Source: Aeoliella straminimaris (GTDB taxonomy: Bacteria; Planctomycetota; Planctomycetia; Pirellulales; Lacipirellulaceae). From it: a DNA stretch of 64,000 nt. The translations under genes were made by a program, and so were the position numbers. A model generated the notes under the pieces. It was not told the origin of the DNA and searched no databases. It saw only the letters and a list, made by a program, of their open reading frames with translations. How positions within the stretch are numbered: the stretch's first letter is position 1; the number at the start of each line of letters is the position of its first letter. Below are positions 1 to 9,415 of the stretch, in pieces. The stretch is from the NCBI RefSeq assembly GCF_024054565.1, contig NZ_JAMXLR010000055.1, positions 248,001 through 312,000 of the forward strand, given 5' to 3'.

Positions 1-1095
1 TTCACTCTGGTCGAACTACTGGTGGTGATCGCCATCATCGGCATTCTTGTTGCACTGCTGCTGCCGGCGGTTCAGGCGGCGCGCGAAGCGGCCCGGCGCA
101 CCCAGTGCACCAACAACCTGCGGCAGCTCGCTATAGCGATGCTCAATTATGAAAGCGCCCATGGTGGCCTGCCATCGATGGCACCATCATGGACCAACGC
201 CGATATGCAGGCAAAATACTCGGTGGGCGACATTGGAGCTTGGTATGACGACCATGGTTGGTACATTCCGCTGATGCCGTACATCGAACAAGCCGATGTA
301 GAAGATCTCGGCGATCCGGACAGGCCGCTGAGTGACTCGGTTAACCAGCTGGTGCGCAAGGCGAAGTTGCCAATGCATTCCTGTCCGTCCGACATTGGCC
401 TGCAAGAAAACGAGTTCAATGGTGGACCCGATCCTGGCAAATGGGCACGTGTCCGCACCAACTATGTGGTCAACGCCGGTAACACCGTCTATGGCCAGCA
501 CTACGTAGGCAACTGCCCAGGCGCGTTCCCTGGTTGCATTGAGTTCCTGGGTTCACCCTTCATCCCCCGCAAAGTCGGGAAGCTCTCGAAGATTACCGAC
601 GGCACGTCAAACACGCTCATGATGGGTGAAATCACAGTACTGCCCACCACAGCCGGCTGGGGAGGACCTTACTCCGATGCCCAAACGGCGCTCGGCGGCC
701 AGGTTTTCACTGGCTACCACACGCCCAATACCGAACTGCCCGATGCGCTGGCCCGCCAGGGCGAGTGGTGGTCGACTGCCCAATCGGGATGGGTTGAGCA
801 AGACCTGCCCACGAACGCCAGCGGCAGTCCCGATCCGCCAGTCGCACTTCCTGGAGGAAGTGGGGGTGGAGGTCGCCGGGGATCCGGGAGTGCACCACCG
901 GTACCAGCGGATGCGGGAACCGACAGCAACGGCCACAAGCAGCAGCATATCTCGCTGCGTAGCAAGCACCCCGGTGGCGTGAATGTCGCTCGCTGCGACG
1001 GATCGATCGATTTCATCACCGACGGCATCGATCGCTGGACCTGGAACGCGATGACTTCGGCCGCAGGTGGCGAAGTGGTCAACGACAACAACTAG
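1..1095 (+). CDS. DUF1559 prepilin-like secreted protein (5' end outside window)
   Basis: The frame is open from base 1 with FTLVELLVVIAIIGILVALL, the hydrophobic part of a type IV pilin N-methylation signal, so the true start and the few residues before the cleavage site lie upstream; the in-frame GTG at 22 is inside the signal. This is followed by the family's AVQAAREAARRTQC and NNLRQL segments. The C-terminus carries the usual HPGGVNVARCDGS block. A Gly/Ser/Pro-rich insert sits at about residues 275-300. The family is massively expanded in planctomycetes and is thought to form pseudopilin-like surface structures; the exact role is unknown. The stop is at 1093-1095. Family assignment is secure, function is not. 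Confidence 0.92.
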   Translation, partial: FTLVELLVVIAIIGILVALLLPAVQAAREAARRTQCTNNLRQLAIAMLNYESAHGGLPSMAPSWTNADMQAKYSVGDIGAWYDDHGWYIPLMPYIEQADVEDLGDPDRPLSDSVNQLVRKAKLPMHSCPSDIGLQENEFNGGPDPGKWARVRTNYVVNAGNTVYGQHYVGNCPGAFPGCIEFLGSPFIPRKVGKLSKITDGTSNTLMMGEITVLPTTAGWGGPYSDAQTALGGQVFTGYHTPNTELPDALARQGEWWSTAQSGWVEQDLPTNASGSPDPPVALPGGSGGGGRRGSGSAPPVPADAGTDSNGHKQQHISLRSKHPGGVNVARCDGSIDFITDGIDRWTWNAMTSAAGGEVVNDNN

Positions 1096-1266
1096 CCATG
1101 GCTTGAAAAGGGTGGTACACTCATACCTATCTTTTCACTGCCAAACAGCAGCAAGCGACTAGTTTTTACGAATCGAGTTCCGGTTCGTCGTAGACTCTTG
1201 CGATCGCTCCACGCCTTCCAAGCTCGACCTGTCGGAGCTCGATGAGTTCTGAACAAGGGGTCGACC

Positions 1267-2298
1267 ATGGCTAGCAAGAACCGACAGGTGTGGATCGGAG
1301 CGCTGCTGATAGCTGCGCTAGGTGTCGCGTGGTATCGGTCTCAAGTCTACAGCGGACCGCCACCCAAGGATCGACCGCAGCTTATTCTGATGACCGGCGG
1401 CAGCAGCCCCTACTGGCAACTTATCGCCAACGGGGCCGAGGCCTCGGCCAAGGCCAACAATGCCGACCTGGAAGTGAAACTGCTGGAAAACGACGAAGAC
1501 GTCGAAGGACAGATCAAGCTGCTTGCCAAAATGGAAGCGACCGAGGCAGATGGCGTCGCCCTGAGCCCTCTCGATGCCCAGCAGCAAACACGCTTTATCA
1601 ACGAACTGGCTGGGGACTCGGTGGTCGTCACAGTCGACTCGGACGCCCCTCTCTCCAACCGGCTATGCTACATCGGGGCCAGCAATTACGCCGCGGGTTC
1701 GATGTGCGCCGAACTCGTGGAGCAGGCCATCCCCGCCGGCGGCAAAGTGGCCGTGCTGGTCGCCAACCTGACCAAAAATAACGTGCTGGAGCGCAAGCAA
1801 GCACTGGAAGAAAGCCTGCAAGGCGGTGAGTCGGATACAGGCGACACAGCGTCGAATTTCCAGATCGTCGCTGTGCTGCAGGACGAAGGCGACCTCGCTC
1901 GTTGTACCGAGCAGCTTACCGAAACACTCACCGAGCATGACGATTTAGCTTGTATCGTGGGGCTCAATTCGTACCATGCAGCCCAGATCCTGAAAGTGCT
2001 GGAAGCCCAACAAGCGCTCGACAAGGTGAAGGTTATCTCCTTCGATACCGAAGACGCCACTCTGGAAGGGGTCGAGCAAGGACACATCTACGCTACCGTG
2101 GCCCAAGACCCCTACCAATACGGCTACGAAGCCGTGCGGTGGCTAGCCGACAACTGCCAGCGTTCCGGCAACCAGCTGCCATTGGTCGGCACCCGCAGCA
2201 CGGTGCACATCAGCACGCAGGCAATCCGTGCCGAGGACGTACAGAAGTTCCGCGAGCAGTACCAGAAGTTGCTGGGAGAACCGGTAGATAGCAAGTAG
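1267..2298 (+). CDS. periplasmic sugar-type substrate-binding protein
   Basis: 343 aa. An N-terminal membrane segment (about residues 7-25, no lipobox) anchors or exports the protein. Residues 37-330 look like a LacI/ribose-binding type periplasmic domain (Peripla_BP_4): a first strand ending MTGGSSPYW, then LEVKLLEND, a D-x-D strand (VTVDSDAP) and a C-terminal half with VISFDTED and YATVAQDPYQYGYEA. Such proteins deliver sugars to ABC importers, but no permease or ATPase gene is adjacent, so the partner lies elsewhere or the protein acts as a sensor. An AAGGGG tract before the ATG serves as ribosome binding site. It converges on the rhamnosidase gene, which hints at sugar use but proves no link. 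Confidence 0.85.
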   Translation: MASKNRQVWIGALLIAALGVAWYRSQVYSGPPPKDRPQLILMTGGSSPYWQLIANGAEASAKANNADLEVKLLENDEDVEGQIKLLAKMEATEADGVALSPLDAQQQTRFINELAGDSVVVTVDSDAPLSNRLCYIGASNYAAGSMCAELVEQAIPAGGKVAVLVANLTKNNVLERKQALEESLQGGESDTGDTASNFQIVAVLQDEGDLARCTEQLTETLTEHDDLACIVGLNSYHAAQILKVLEAQQALDKVKVISFDTEDATLEGVEQGHIYATVAQDPYQYGYEAVRWLADNCQRSGNQLPLVGTRSTVHISTQAIRAEDVQKFREQYQKLLGEPVDSK

Positions 2299-2372
2299 GC
2301 ACCCGCGACTCCAGTTCCTGGTGGCGCGATGTCAGTGCACTCTTGTCCAAAGCGCGGTTTCGGAGGCTTCAC

Positions 2373-2392
2373 CTGGTGCATTTGCGCACCAG
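2373..2392. terminator. small hairpin between convergent genes
   Basis: A perfect 7-bp inverted repeat (CTGGTGC / GCACCAG, 6-nt loop) sits in the 155-bp gap between the binding-protein gene and the convergent rhamnosidase gene. There is no T-run on either side, so it is at best a weak bidirectional stop. Confidence 0.3.
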
Positions 2393-2453
2393 CCTGTCCT
2401 GCTATTCCACAAGCAGGGAGCGAGGTTAGTGGGAAGTTTTCTGCTCGGCCCCG

Positions 2454-5060
2454 CTAGGCTCCCTCTTCCAGCTTCACCTCAAACTCATGCTTGCCAGGCT
2501 GTAGTTCCTGGGAGTCGTCGCTGCCCGGTAGCGTGAGGGTGGCCGTGGTGTTGGGTGGGATGACAACCGTCAGCGTGGCGGTGCCATCCGACTTGGTCCA
2601 CCCGCTCGAGGCGATGCCGTAGGGTGTTTCGAGCTCGGCCTTTGCCGAGTCGAGGGGCCCGTCGATCAGGGGGCGGATAATCAGATGCTTGTAACCAGGC
2701 TGCTTGGGATCGGGGGCGAGGCCCGCAATGCGTTCGTACATCCATTGGCCAATCGCGCCGTAGGCGTAGTGGTTGAACGAGTTCATGCCAGCGTTGCCGA
2801 AGCCATCGGTGTGGCTGTAGCTGTTCCAGCGTTCCCACATGGTGGTCGCGCCCTGATTGATGGAATAGAACCACGAGGGATAGGTCTCCTTCAGCAGCAG
2901 GCTATACGCCAGATCGTGATAGCCCTGCTCATCCAACACGCTCACGATGTAGGGCGTGCCGAGAAAACCGGTCCGTAGGTGGCCGTCGGCCTCTTCAATC
3001 AGACGCACGACGTTGGCCGCTGCTTCGGGCTTTTGCTCATCGGGAATCAGGTCGAAAGCGATCGCCAGCAGGTAGGCAGTCTGCGTTTCCGGAGCATTCT
3101 GCAGCTTGCCGTTGCCATCGAAGTAGTGGGCGGCGAACGCCTGGGCCACTTTGTCGGCCTCGGCGTCGTACTTGTCGGCCAGGTCGTCGCGTCCCACTAC
3201 CCGAGCGCTCTTGGCCAGCAGCCGCGCGCTATGGCCGTAGTAGGCCGTGCCCAACAGCGGGGCAGGGGTGTCGCCCTGGGTACGCGGCGAATACGGCTGC
3301 AGCCAGTCGCCAAAGGCCGTGATTTCCTGCACCAGACCATCCTTCGACTTGGAGCGGTAGTAGCCGATCAGCTTCTCCATCATGTCGATGTTTTCAGTCA
3401 GGATCTCCTTGTCGCCCGTTCGCACGTACACTTCCCAGGGGATGATCGTGGCGGCGTCCATCCAGCCGGGGCTGCCGCCGTCGCGCAAGGCGTCGGGCAG
3501 CACGTGAGGAATTCGTCCATCAGCCATCTGGTCGTCGCGCAAGCTGCGCATCCAACTCTTCCAGAACGCGTGGCAATCGTAGTTGAACATCGACGTCGGG
3601 CAGAACACCTGCGCGTCACCCGTCCACCCCATGCGCTCGTCGCGTTGTGGGCAGTCGGTGGGGATGTCGAGAAAGTTGCCCCGCTGGCCCCAGGTGATGT
3701 TGCTCTGCAGTTGGTTGAGCTTGTCGTGCGACGAAACAAATGTGCCAATCGGCTCCAGATCGGAATGCAAAACGACGCCAGTCACCCAACTTTCTGCGGG
3801 CTTCACGCCCTCGGGCAGGCCAGAGAGTTCCACGTAGCGGAAGCCATGGAAGGTGAACTGGGGCTCCCACTCAATGGTGCCGGTCTCGGCCGCGGTATAG
3901 GTATCGGTGGATTTGGCACCGCGGTAGTTTTCGGTGTACATGGTGCCGTCCTGGTTGAGCATTTCGGCGAAGCGAATGGTGACGGTCTTTCCTTCCTCCA
4001 CCGGAATCTCGAGCCGCTCCCAGCCCACCATGTTCTGCCCCAGGTCGAACACAAATCGCCCTGGCTCGGGTTCCGTAATTGCCTCGGTCGACAGCAACTG
4101 AGTCTGCCGGACAGGCGTAAACGGCTTGGCGTCCAGTTGTTCGTCGCCCAGTTCTGCAGTGGCGACCTGCTGCCATCCGGAGATCTCAATGCGGGCATCG
4201 TAGTTCTCACCATCGTAAATGCTGGACGAGATGATTGGCCCCTGCCAGGTGCCCTGCCACTGATCGTCCGAGGTGATGGTCGTGGTGGTACCGTCTTCGA
4301 GTGTCACCTCGAGTTGCAGCAGCAGTTCGGAGAGCTTTCCGTAGCGTCCGTTGTGGCCGCTTCCCATCAAATGGCCTGCGTACCAGCCGTAGCCAAGCGA
4401 CGCCTGAATCGTATTCTCGCCCGCCTTCAGCTGATCGGTCACGTCGTAGGTCAGCGTATCGATTCGCTTATTGTAGGAAGTCCAGCCGTTGGCAAAGTGG
4501 TCGTTGCTGACCTGTTGACCGTTGAGGTCAAGATCGAACAGTCCCCGCGCCGTGACATACAGCCGTGCTTGCTTGACACCGGCGGGCAGGTCGAACGTGC
4601 GCTGCAGATAGGCGACGGGTTCGTTAACGTCGGGCTTGTCCTGCGCGGGGCGGATCCACTTGGCTTGCCAATCGCTTTTCGACAGCAATCCCATTTCGAA
4701 GGTCGCGCGGTCGCTCCACTCGCTTTCGTTGCCTGCCGCATCGCGAAAGCGAACGCGCCACTCGACCTTGTCGCGCGATTCGAACGGGCCCGCTTCGCTG
4801 GGCACCAATGTCGACTGATCAGATTCCACCCAGCCGCTGTCCCAAGTGTTGCCATCGGAATTCACTTCCAGTTGATAGGCCGTTTGCTTCTCGACACCGG
4901 CCGGAAGCTTCCATGAGAAGGTGGGCGCGGGGTCGTAGAAACCCAAGGGATTTTCAAATCCTTCGGAAACCGTGAGCGAGTGAGGCGATTCGGCATGGGC
5001 GACTAGATTCAAGCACACTGAGAGAACGAGGGTTACGGAAAGCCTGTAAACGATATTCAT
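2454..5060 (-). CDS. secreted alpha-L-rhamnosidase, GH78
   Basis: 868 aa from the ATG at 5060, chosen because it begins a clean signal peptide (MNIVYRLSVTLVLS to AHA); an upstream in-frame start at 5111 would add 17 unlikely residues. The order matches multidomain GH78 enzymes: an N-terminal fibronectin-like region, rhamnosidase N domain (about 130-300, with DGENYDAR near 283), a beta-domain with FDLGQNMVGW, then the (alpha/alpha)6 catalytic domain opened by CPQRDERMGWTGDAQ (470-484), which holds conserved acidic residues, and a C-terminal beta-sandwich. Predicted to release terminal L-rhamnose from polysaccharides or glycosides outside the cytoplasm. It lies 179 bp downstream of hisD on the same strand; no functional link is evident. 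Confidence 0.92.
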   Translation of the reverse strand: MNIVYRLSVTLVLSVCLNLVAHAESPHSLTVSEGFENPLGFYDPAPTFSWKLPAGVEKQTAYQLEVNSDGNTWDSGWVESDQSTLVPSEAGPFESRDKVEWRVRFRDAAGNESEWSDRATFEMGLLSKSDWQAKWIRPAQDKPDVNEPVAYLQRTFDLPAGVKQARLYVTARGLFDLDLNGQQVSNDHFANGWTSYNKRIDTLTYDVTDQLKAGENTIQASLGYGWYAGHLMGSGHNGRYGKLSELLLQLEVTLEDGTTTTITSDDQWQGTWQGPIISSSIYDGENYDARIEISGWQQVATAELGDEQLDAKPFTPVRQTQLLSTEAITEPEPGRFVFDLGQNMVGWERLEIPVEEGKTVTIRFAEMLNQDGTMYTENYRGAKSTDTYTAAETGTIEWEPQFTFHGFRYVELSGLPEGVKPAESWVTGVVLHSDLEPIGTFVSSHDKLNQLQSNITWGQRGNFLDIPTDCPQRDERMGWTGDAQVFCPTSMFNYDCHAFWKSWMRSLRDDQMADGRIPHVLPDALRDGGSPGWMDAATIIPWEVYVRTGDKEILTENIDMMEKLIGYYRSKSKDGLVQEITAFGDWLQPYSPRTQGDTPAPLLGTAYYGHSARLLAKSARVVGRDDLADKYDAEADKVAQAFAAHYFDGNGKLQNAPETQTAYLLAIAFDLIPDEQKPEAAANVVRLIEEADGHLRTGFLGTPYIVSVLDEQGYHDLAYSLLLKETYPSWFYSINQGATTMWERWNSYSHTDGFGNAGMNSFNHYAYGAIGQWMYERIAGLAPDPKQPGYKHLIIRPLIDGPLDSAKAELETPYGIASSGWTKSDGTATLTVVIPPNTTATLTLPGSDDSQELQPGKHEFEVKLEEGA

Positions 5061-5239
5061 GGTGAGAATGTGGTCCAAATGCGAGGACATTGGTGATACC
5101 GATAGCCTCAAGCATAACTGCCCCTTGCTCCGCTTGCCACAAGGCGATGAGGCCGCAGCACGCCGTGCTCGGGGGGGGCATGAATGCGGTAAGGTGACGG
5201 GCCAAGTGGCCCTGACAGGCGGAATCGAGACCCGCGGGG

Positions 5240-6619
5240 CTATTTTGTCCGCCGCGCAACGCTCGCCGCATGGGCCGTCAGACCCTCCTTATCGGCCATG
5301 AGCAATACGTCGCCGGCTACGCTCTTGAGGTTTGCCTCGGTGTAGCTGATCACGCTATTGGTCCTAAGGAAGTCGTTGCTCGAAAGCCCGCTAGCAAACC
5401 GGGCCGTGGCGCCTGTGGGCAGTACGTGGCTCGGCCCCGCGGCGTAGTCGCCCACGGCTACCGGCGCGTGCGGGCCCAGGAACACGGCCCCTGCAGCGCG
5501 AATGCGGTCGAGCATCTCCTCCGGATCGTTGCATGTGATATGCAGGTGTTCGGTAGCCAATGTGTCGGCAAGTTCGGCCGCCTCCTCGCGATCGCGAACC
5601 AGGATCAGTGCTCCGAACTCGTCGAGGGACTGCCGCGTGAGATCGCTGCGAGAAAGTTCGGCCAGTTGAGTCTCGACTTGCTGCTCCACTTCGTCGATCA
5701 GCGGAGCGTGCCAGGTGATCATCACGCTGGAGCCAGGGGAGTGTTCGGCCTGGGCCAATAGATCGGCCGCGGTCCACTCGGCGTTGGTGGTTTCGTCGGC
5801 AATGACGATCACCTCGCTGGGTCCGGCGATCGAGTCGATGTCGACGTCGCCAAACACCTGCTTCTTGGCGAGCGCCACAAACAGGTTGCCCGGGCCGACA
5901 ATCTTGTCGACCTTCACTATCACTTGCTCTTCCTGGCCGGTAGGACGGGGCAGGGGGGATGCGATGCCGTAGGCGAGCGCCGCCACCGCCTGGGCGCCAC
6001 CCATGCGATAAACTTCGCGAATGCCCAGCTCGTGGCAGGTGGCTAGCAGGTCCTGGTTGTAGCTGCCAAATGGTGTGGGGGGCGCCACAACCACCAGTTC
6101 TTTCACGCCGGCTGCCTGGGCGGGCAGGGCGGTCATCAACACGGTGGAGGGATAGGCGGCCGCACCACCCGGAATGCACAACCCGGCCCGTTCGATGGGC
6201 AAGTACCGCTGCCGCAACCATCCGCCCGACTCGAGTGGCACCGTGGTGTCGCTGTGCAATATGGCGGACTGAAACTTCATCACGTTTTCGCGAATCCGCC
6301 GGATGCAGGCCAGGAAGTCGTCGTCGGCCGCCTGGTGCGCGGCTTCCAACTCGGCCTGTGGCACGCGGAGCGTCTCGGCGGTCAGTTCTGCTCCGTCCAG
6401 TTTGGCCGTGTACTCGAGTACCGCCTCGAGGCCGCGCTCGCGAATATCGCGGCAGATTCGGTCGACCACTTCCACCGGCGTCAGCGGCTCGCCAAATACC
6501 TCGATGGTCTTCTTGCGCCCGGCCTCGCTTACCACGTCGCCACTGGATGGGGCAAGCTTTGCGCGAAGCGAATCTATCTGCCGACGGGCGTCGGGCTGGG
6601 AGGTGTCGATGCGGAGCAT
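5240..6619 (-). CDS. hisD: histidinol dehydrogenase
   Basis: 459 aa, a normal length for HisD, which performs the last two steps of histidine synthesis (L-histidinol to L-histidine with two NAD+). Visible family residues: zinc-site Q290 and H293 in LLAQAEHSPGS, the catalytic EH pair at 357-358 (TEHLHI), D391 in GDYAAGPSHVLPTG and the C-terminal H450 in LTAH. The gene stands alone rather than in a his operon. Its leader has no clear Shine-Dalgarno; instead a C-rich repeat (mRNA sense) ends 5 nt before the ATG, and a mirror copy precedes the divergent threonine aldolase gene. Confidence 0.97.
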   Translation of the reverse strand: MLRIDTSQPDARRQIDSLRAKLAPSSGDVVSEAGRKKTIEVFGEPLTPVEVVDRICRDIRERGLEAVLEYTAKLDGAELTAETLRVPQAELEAAHQAADDDFLACIRRIRENVMKFQSAILHSDTTVPLESGGWLRQRYLPIERAGLCIPGGAAAYPSTVLMTALPAQAAGVKELVVVAPPTPFGSYNQDLLATCHELGIREVYRMGGAQAVAALAYGIASPLPRPTGQEEQVIVKVDKIVGPGNLFVALAKKQVFGDVDIDSIAGPSEVIVIADETTNAEWTAADLLAQAEHSPGSSVMITWHAPLIDEVEQQVETQLAELSRSDLTRQSLDEFGALILVRDREEAAELADTLATEHLHITCNDPEEMLDRIRAAGAVFLGPHAPVAVGDYAAGPSHVLPTGATARFASGLSSNDFLRTNSVISYTEANLKSVAGDVLLMADKEGLTAHAASVARRTK

Positions 6620-6624
6620 TTTCT

Positions 6625-6650
6625 GGGGAGTTGGGGCTGGGGGCTGGGGA
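6625..6650 (+). repeat. G-rich repeat, left copy (G4 motif) next to hisD start
   Basis: Four G-runs (G4, G4, G5, G4) separated by 2-4 nt fit the pattern of a stable G-quadruplex on the + strand. On the hisD mRNA the element reads as C-runs just before the ATG. The right copy at 6732-6757 is nearly its reverse complement (one single-base indel in each copy plus one substitution). Confidence 0.65.
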
Positions 6651-6731
6651 ATGTGAGCTTGCTACTCCATCATTCGCTGCCCGACTGTATCTGACAAACG
6701 CCGGAAAGAAACGTATGATACACGCTCCCGC

Positions 6732-6757
6732 TCCCTAGCCCCCAGCCCCCAATCCCC
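6732..6757 (-). repeat. G-rich repeat, right copy (G4 motif) next to aldolase start
   Basis: Inverted copy of 6625-6650, with the G-rich strand on the - strand, ending 10 nt before the ATG of the threonine aldolase gene. The two copies flank an 80-bp core that must contain both divergent promoters. No Shine-Dalgarno is seen between this copy and the ATG. Confidence 0.65.
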
Positions 6758-6767
6758 AGCTTCCGCC

Positions 6768-7811
6768 ATGATTGATCTCCGCAGCGATACCGTGACTCAA
6801 CCAACTCCGGAAATGCGTCGGGCGATGTCCCACGCCGAGGTGGGTGACGACGTGCTGGGCGAAGACCCCACTGTGATGAAGCTCGAACGGCAGGTGGCCG
6901 AGATGCTGGGCAAAGAAGCGGCCCTGTTCGTGCCCAGCGGCACCATGGGCAACCAGCTGGGCGTGCGGGTGCACTGCCGGCCGGGCGACGAATTCCTGTG
7001 CGAGTCTCAGTGCCACGTCTACCACTACGAGCAGGCGGCGTACGCCCAGCTGTTTGGCATCGCCACGCAGCCGGTCGAAACGCTGCACGGATTGCCCACC
7101 ATCGAGCAAATAGCCCCCCGCGTCCGCGGCAGCGACTTTCATCACGCCCGCACCAAGTTGCTCTGCCTGGAAAATACGCACAACCGGCATGGCGGAGTGG
7201 TGCTCGACTACGACCGCATGGTCGAGGTGTGCACTTGGGCGGCTGACACAGGACTCGCCCGGCACCTGGACGGCGCGCGATTGTGGAACGCTTGCGCCGC
7301 GAGCGGTCGCACACCGGCGGACTGGGTGCAGCATTTCGATACCGTGAGCGTCTGTTTTTCCAAAGGTCTTGGTGCCCCCGTCGGATCGGCACTGGCAGGC
7401 CCACAGCAACTGGTCGACGAAGCGCGCCGGGTGCGCAAGGCGCTCGGTGGCGGCACCCGGCAGATGGGCATCCTGGCCGCCGGAGCGTTGCACGCCCTGG
7501 AACACCACTTTCCAAAGCTAGGCGAAGATCACGACAAAGCCGAAGCCCTGCGTGCCGCGATAGACAAAGCCCCGCACCTGAAGGTCGAGCGTCCCGACGC
7601 ACAGCTCACCAACCTGGTCTTCTTCCATGTGGCCTCCGAATGGGGCACCGCCGCGGAGTTCGCCAGCCAGGCGCGGGAACAGGGTGTGGCTATGTTCGCC
7701 CTCGACCCCACCCGCGTCCGCGCCGTGGTGCATCGCGATCTGACAATGGACGACATCCGCCAGGCCGGTGAGATCCTCCAGCAAATAGCCGAAGCGCAAC
7801 CGGTCGCATGA
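6768..7811 (+). CDS. ltaE: low-specificity L-threonine aldolase
   Basis: 347 aa PLP enzyme of the beta-eliminating lyase family, splitting L-threonine or L-allo-threonine into glycine and acetaldehyde. The N-terminus [13 protein letters not shown], the block [12 protein letters not shown], the PLP aspartate in [10 protein letters not shown] (D168) and the Schiff-base lysine K199 in CFSKGLGAP are all present. Length is typical. The gene overlaps the next membrane-protein gene by ATGA (7808-7811), so the two are probably co-transcribed and translationally coupled. Divergent from hisD; the common leader repeat suggests the two amino-acid genes may share regulation, which is inference. Confidence 0.93.
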   Translation: MIDLRSDTVTQPTPEMRRAMSHAEVGDDVLGEDPTVMKLERQVAEMLGKEAALFVPSGTMGNQLGVRVHCRPGDEFLCESQCHVYHYEQAAYAQLFGIATQPVETLHGLPTIEQIAPRVRGSDFHHARTKLLCLENTHNRHGGVVLDYDRMVEVCTWAADTGLARHLDGARLWNACAASGRTPADWVQHFDTVSVCFSKGLGAPVGSALAGPQQLVDEARRVRKALGGGTRQMGILAAGALHALEHHFPKLGEDHDKAEALRAAIDKAPHLKVERPDAQLTNLVFFHVASEWGTAAEFASQAREQGVAMFALDPTRVRAVVHRDLTMDDIRQAGEILQQIAEAQPVA

Positions 7812-9163
7812 AGTGGTGGCCGAAATTTTCGATTACCGATCTCTTGTGGATCACAGTAGCGGTGGCCTTGGGGTTTGCCATCAGCCAGTCGCCTGCGCCG
7901 GCAGCGATCTCGGGACCGTTCAGTCAAATTGTGTCCGACACTCGGTGGCCCGAAGGGTTGCAGGCGACCGGTTGTCTGGTCTTGCTCTTTGCGTTGATTC
8001 AGCACGGTCGCTCTATCTTGAAGGACACATCAGCCGGGTCTGCATCAGCCGCTTTCGGAATTCGATGGCGGTGGGCAGTTTGTCTCATGTTGGCCGCTGC
8101 ACTGGCAGTACTTTCGACGGTACGCCTACTGCTCAATCGAAAGATCATCGAAGAGCCCGAGCACGCGGACACGCTGCAAGTCTGGGATGCGCTGTGGCCC
8201 GATGTATTGCTATCGATCGTTACACTTGCGGCGCTACGAACGTTCATTGCGCGCCGCCCCCACCGTTCCATCGGCGCCTCGTGGCGACGCATTATCAATG
8301 TCCTGTCCGTCGTGGCGTTGTTCGCTTACTCCGTTTGGGTACTGACCGACAGGACCCTAATCACGATGTTGGTCCACATCGCAATTGATGGTATCGAGGC
8401 TGCCCACCCAAGATGGTTGCAGCGGCCGGATGTGTTTCCGAATCATGCGATGGAAGGTTTTTGGTCGTTCTGGACATCAACCCTTGCCGCAGTGGGCGTG
8501 CTGGTGGGCATGCTGCTGCTGGTGTTTGATCGATGGTTCGAATACCAGCGAAGGCAAGGCATCGCGCGGTTTAGCTTCTGGGGAATCGTGATGTCGCTGG
8601 CAGTATTTGCCTGGTGGTTTACCTATCAAGAGTTTCCACGCATCGACCCCGACTTGGCGAGCCCACCTTCACCGCGTGCCTGGAGCGATACCCTGGCCGG
8701 TTGGTTGCTATACGCTGCCGTTGCCACCTACCTGGCAGCGAAATCAGCCCAGGTTGCCGTGGATGTAACCAATCACCAGGTCGAGATATCGGTGAATAGG
8801 ACTCTTGTCGTGGTGGGCGCAGTGTTCATCGCAGTGGCGGAGGTCTGGTTTCTCATTGAAAGCGTGCGCGTCATGCATTCGATATCGGATATTTTCGGGG
8901 GCGGGGCGTTCTTCGACATGATGGAGATGTTTGGACAAATGCTCTCTTGGCCCGAGACGCTGCTTCCGCTGTTGGTGCTGGCCTCGGCCGTCGGGCTACT
9001 GTGGCAATCGTTCCGGCATCCCCACGCCACCAAAACGATCGCGGCGATCTCGCCCCGGCGGTTCGGGTACTTCGTCGTCGCCTGGGCAGCGCTGCTGGCC
9101 GTGGCGATCCCCGCGCTGTGGGCGTTTGCGATGTGCTACTGGCTGGGCCCGCTGGTGCTCTGA
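7808..9163 (+). CDS. polytopic membrane protein, unknown function
   Basis: 451 aa, start ATG overlapping the aldolase stop. It opens with [20 protein letters not shown], a planctomycete-type N-terminal helix (F-S-I/R-x-L-L-W motif) found on many lineage-specific membrane proteins. About nine further hydrophobic segments follow (roughly 60-75, 90-112, 130-145, 163-185, 225-248, 260-280, 300-320, 345-368, 380-405 and 425-448). No catalytic or transport motif is recognised. Coupling to ltaE is the only contextual clue. Confidence 0.8.
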   Translation: MKWWPKFSITDLLWITVAVALGFAISQSPAPAAISGPFSQIVSDTRWPEGLQATGCLVLLFALIQHGRSILKDTSAGSASAAFGIRWRWAVCLMLAAALAVLSTVRLLLNRKIIEEPEHADTLQVWDALWPDVLLSIVTLAALRTFIARRPHRSIGASWRRIINVLSVVALFAYSVWVLTDRTLITMLVHIAIDGIEAAHPRWLQRPDVFPNHAMEGFWSFWTSTLAAVGVLVGMLLLVFDRWFEYQRRQGIARFSFWGIVMSLAVFAWWFTYQEFPRIDPDLASPPSPRAWSDTLAGWLLYAAVATYLAAKSAQVAVDVTNHQVEISVNRTLVVVGAVFIAVAEVWFLIESVRVMHSISDIFGGGAFFDMMEMFGQMLSWPETLLPLLVLASAVGLLWQSFRHPHATKTIAAISPRRFGYFVVAWAALLAVAIPALWAFAMCYWLGPLVL

Positions 9164-9328
9164 GCTACCGCTGCGGTTGGCACAAAACTCGCTTCGGTTT
9201 CTGCTCTATCGGTTTTCCGCTTAATTCTCTTCAATTTGCCCAGACGTTTGCAAATTCTCTCGCGCTAGGTGAAAATAGCCGCAATTCGATCGCTACGGGC
9301 TGCTTTGAGTGACAATTCTGGCACGGTG

Positions 9329-9350
9329 GACCTCTCTTATAGAGGAGGTC
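9329..9350 (+). promoter_or_regulatory. leader hairpin upstream of isomerase operon
   Basis: GACCTC (9329-9334) and GAGGTC (9345-9350) form a 6-bp stem, with an alternative 5-bp stem CCTCT/AGAGG inside it, followed by CTTTCC. It lies 65 nt before the GTG start of the first gene of the sugar operon. The rest of 9164-9415 shows nothing else I can support. The role is speculative. Confidence 0.3.
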
Positions 9351-9415
9351 TTTCCGCTTACTGTATCGATTCCCGCCTCTCCCAATGTGCATTGCCTCAA
9401 CCCAGGAATATTACC

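Noticed and set aside
1096-1266. Small gene or RNA between the DUF1559 gene and the binding-protein gene
   Set aside because: Only a short spacer with no coherent frame, stable hairpin or T-run; probably promoter DNA.
2979-4916. 645-codon open frame on the + strand
   Set aside because: It is the antisense of the GH78 rhamnosidase, which has full family motifs on the - strand; the + product is a His/Val/Gly-rich shadow without motifs.
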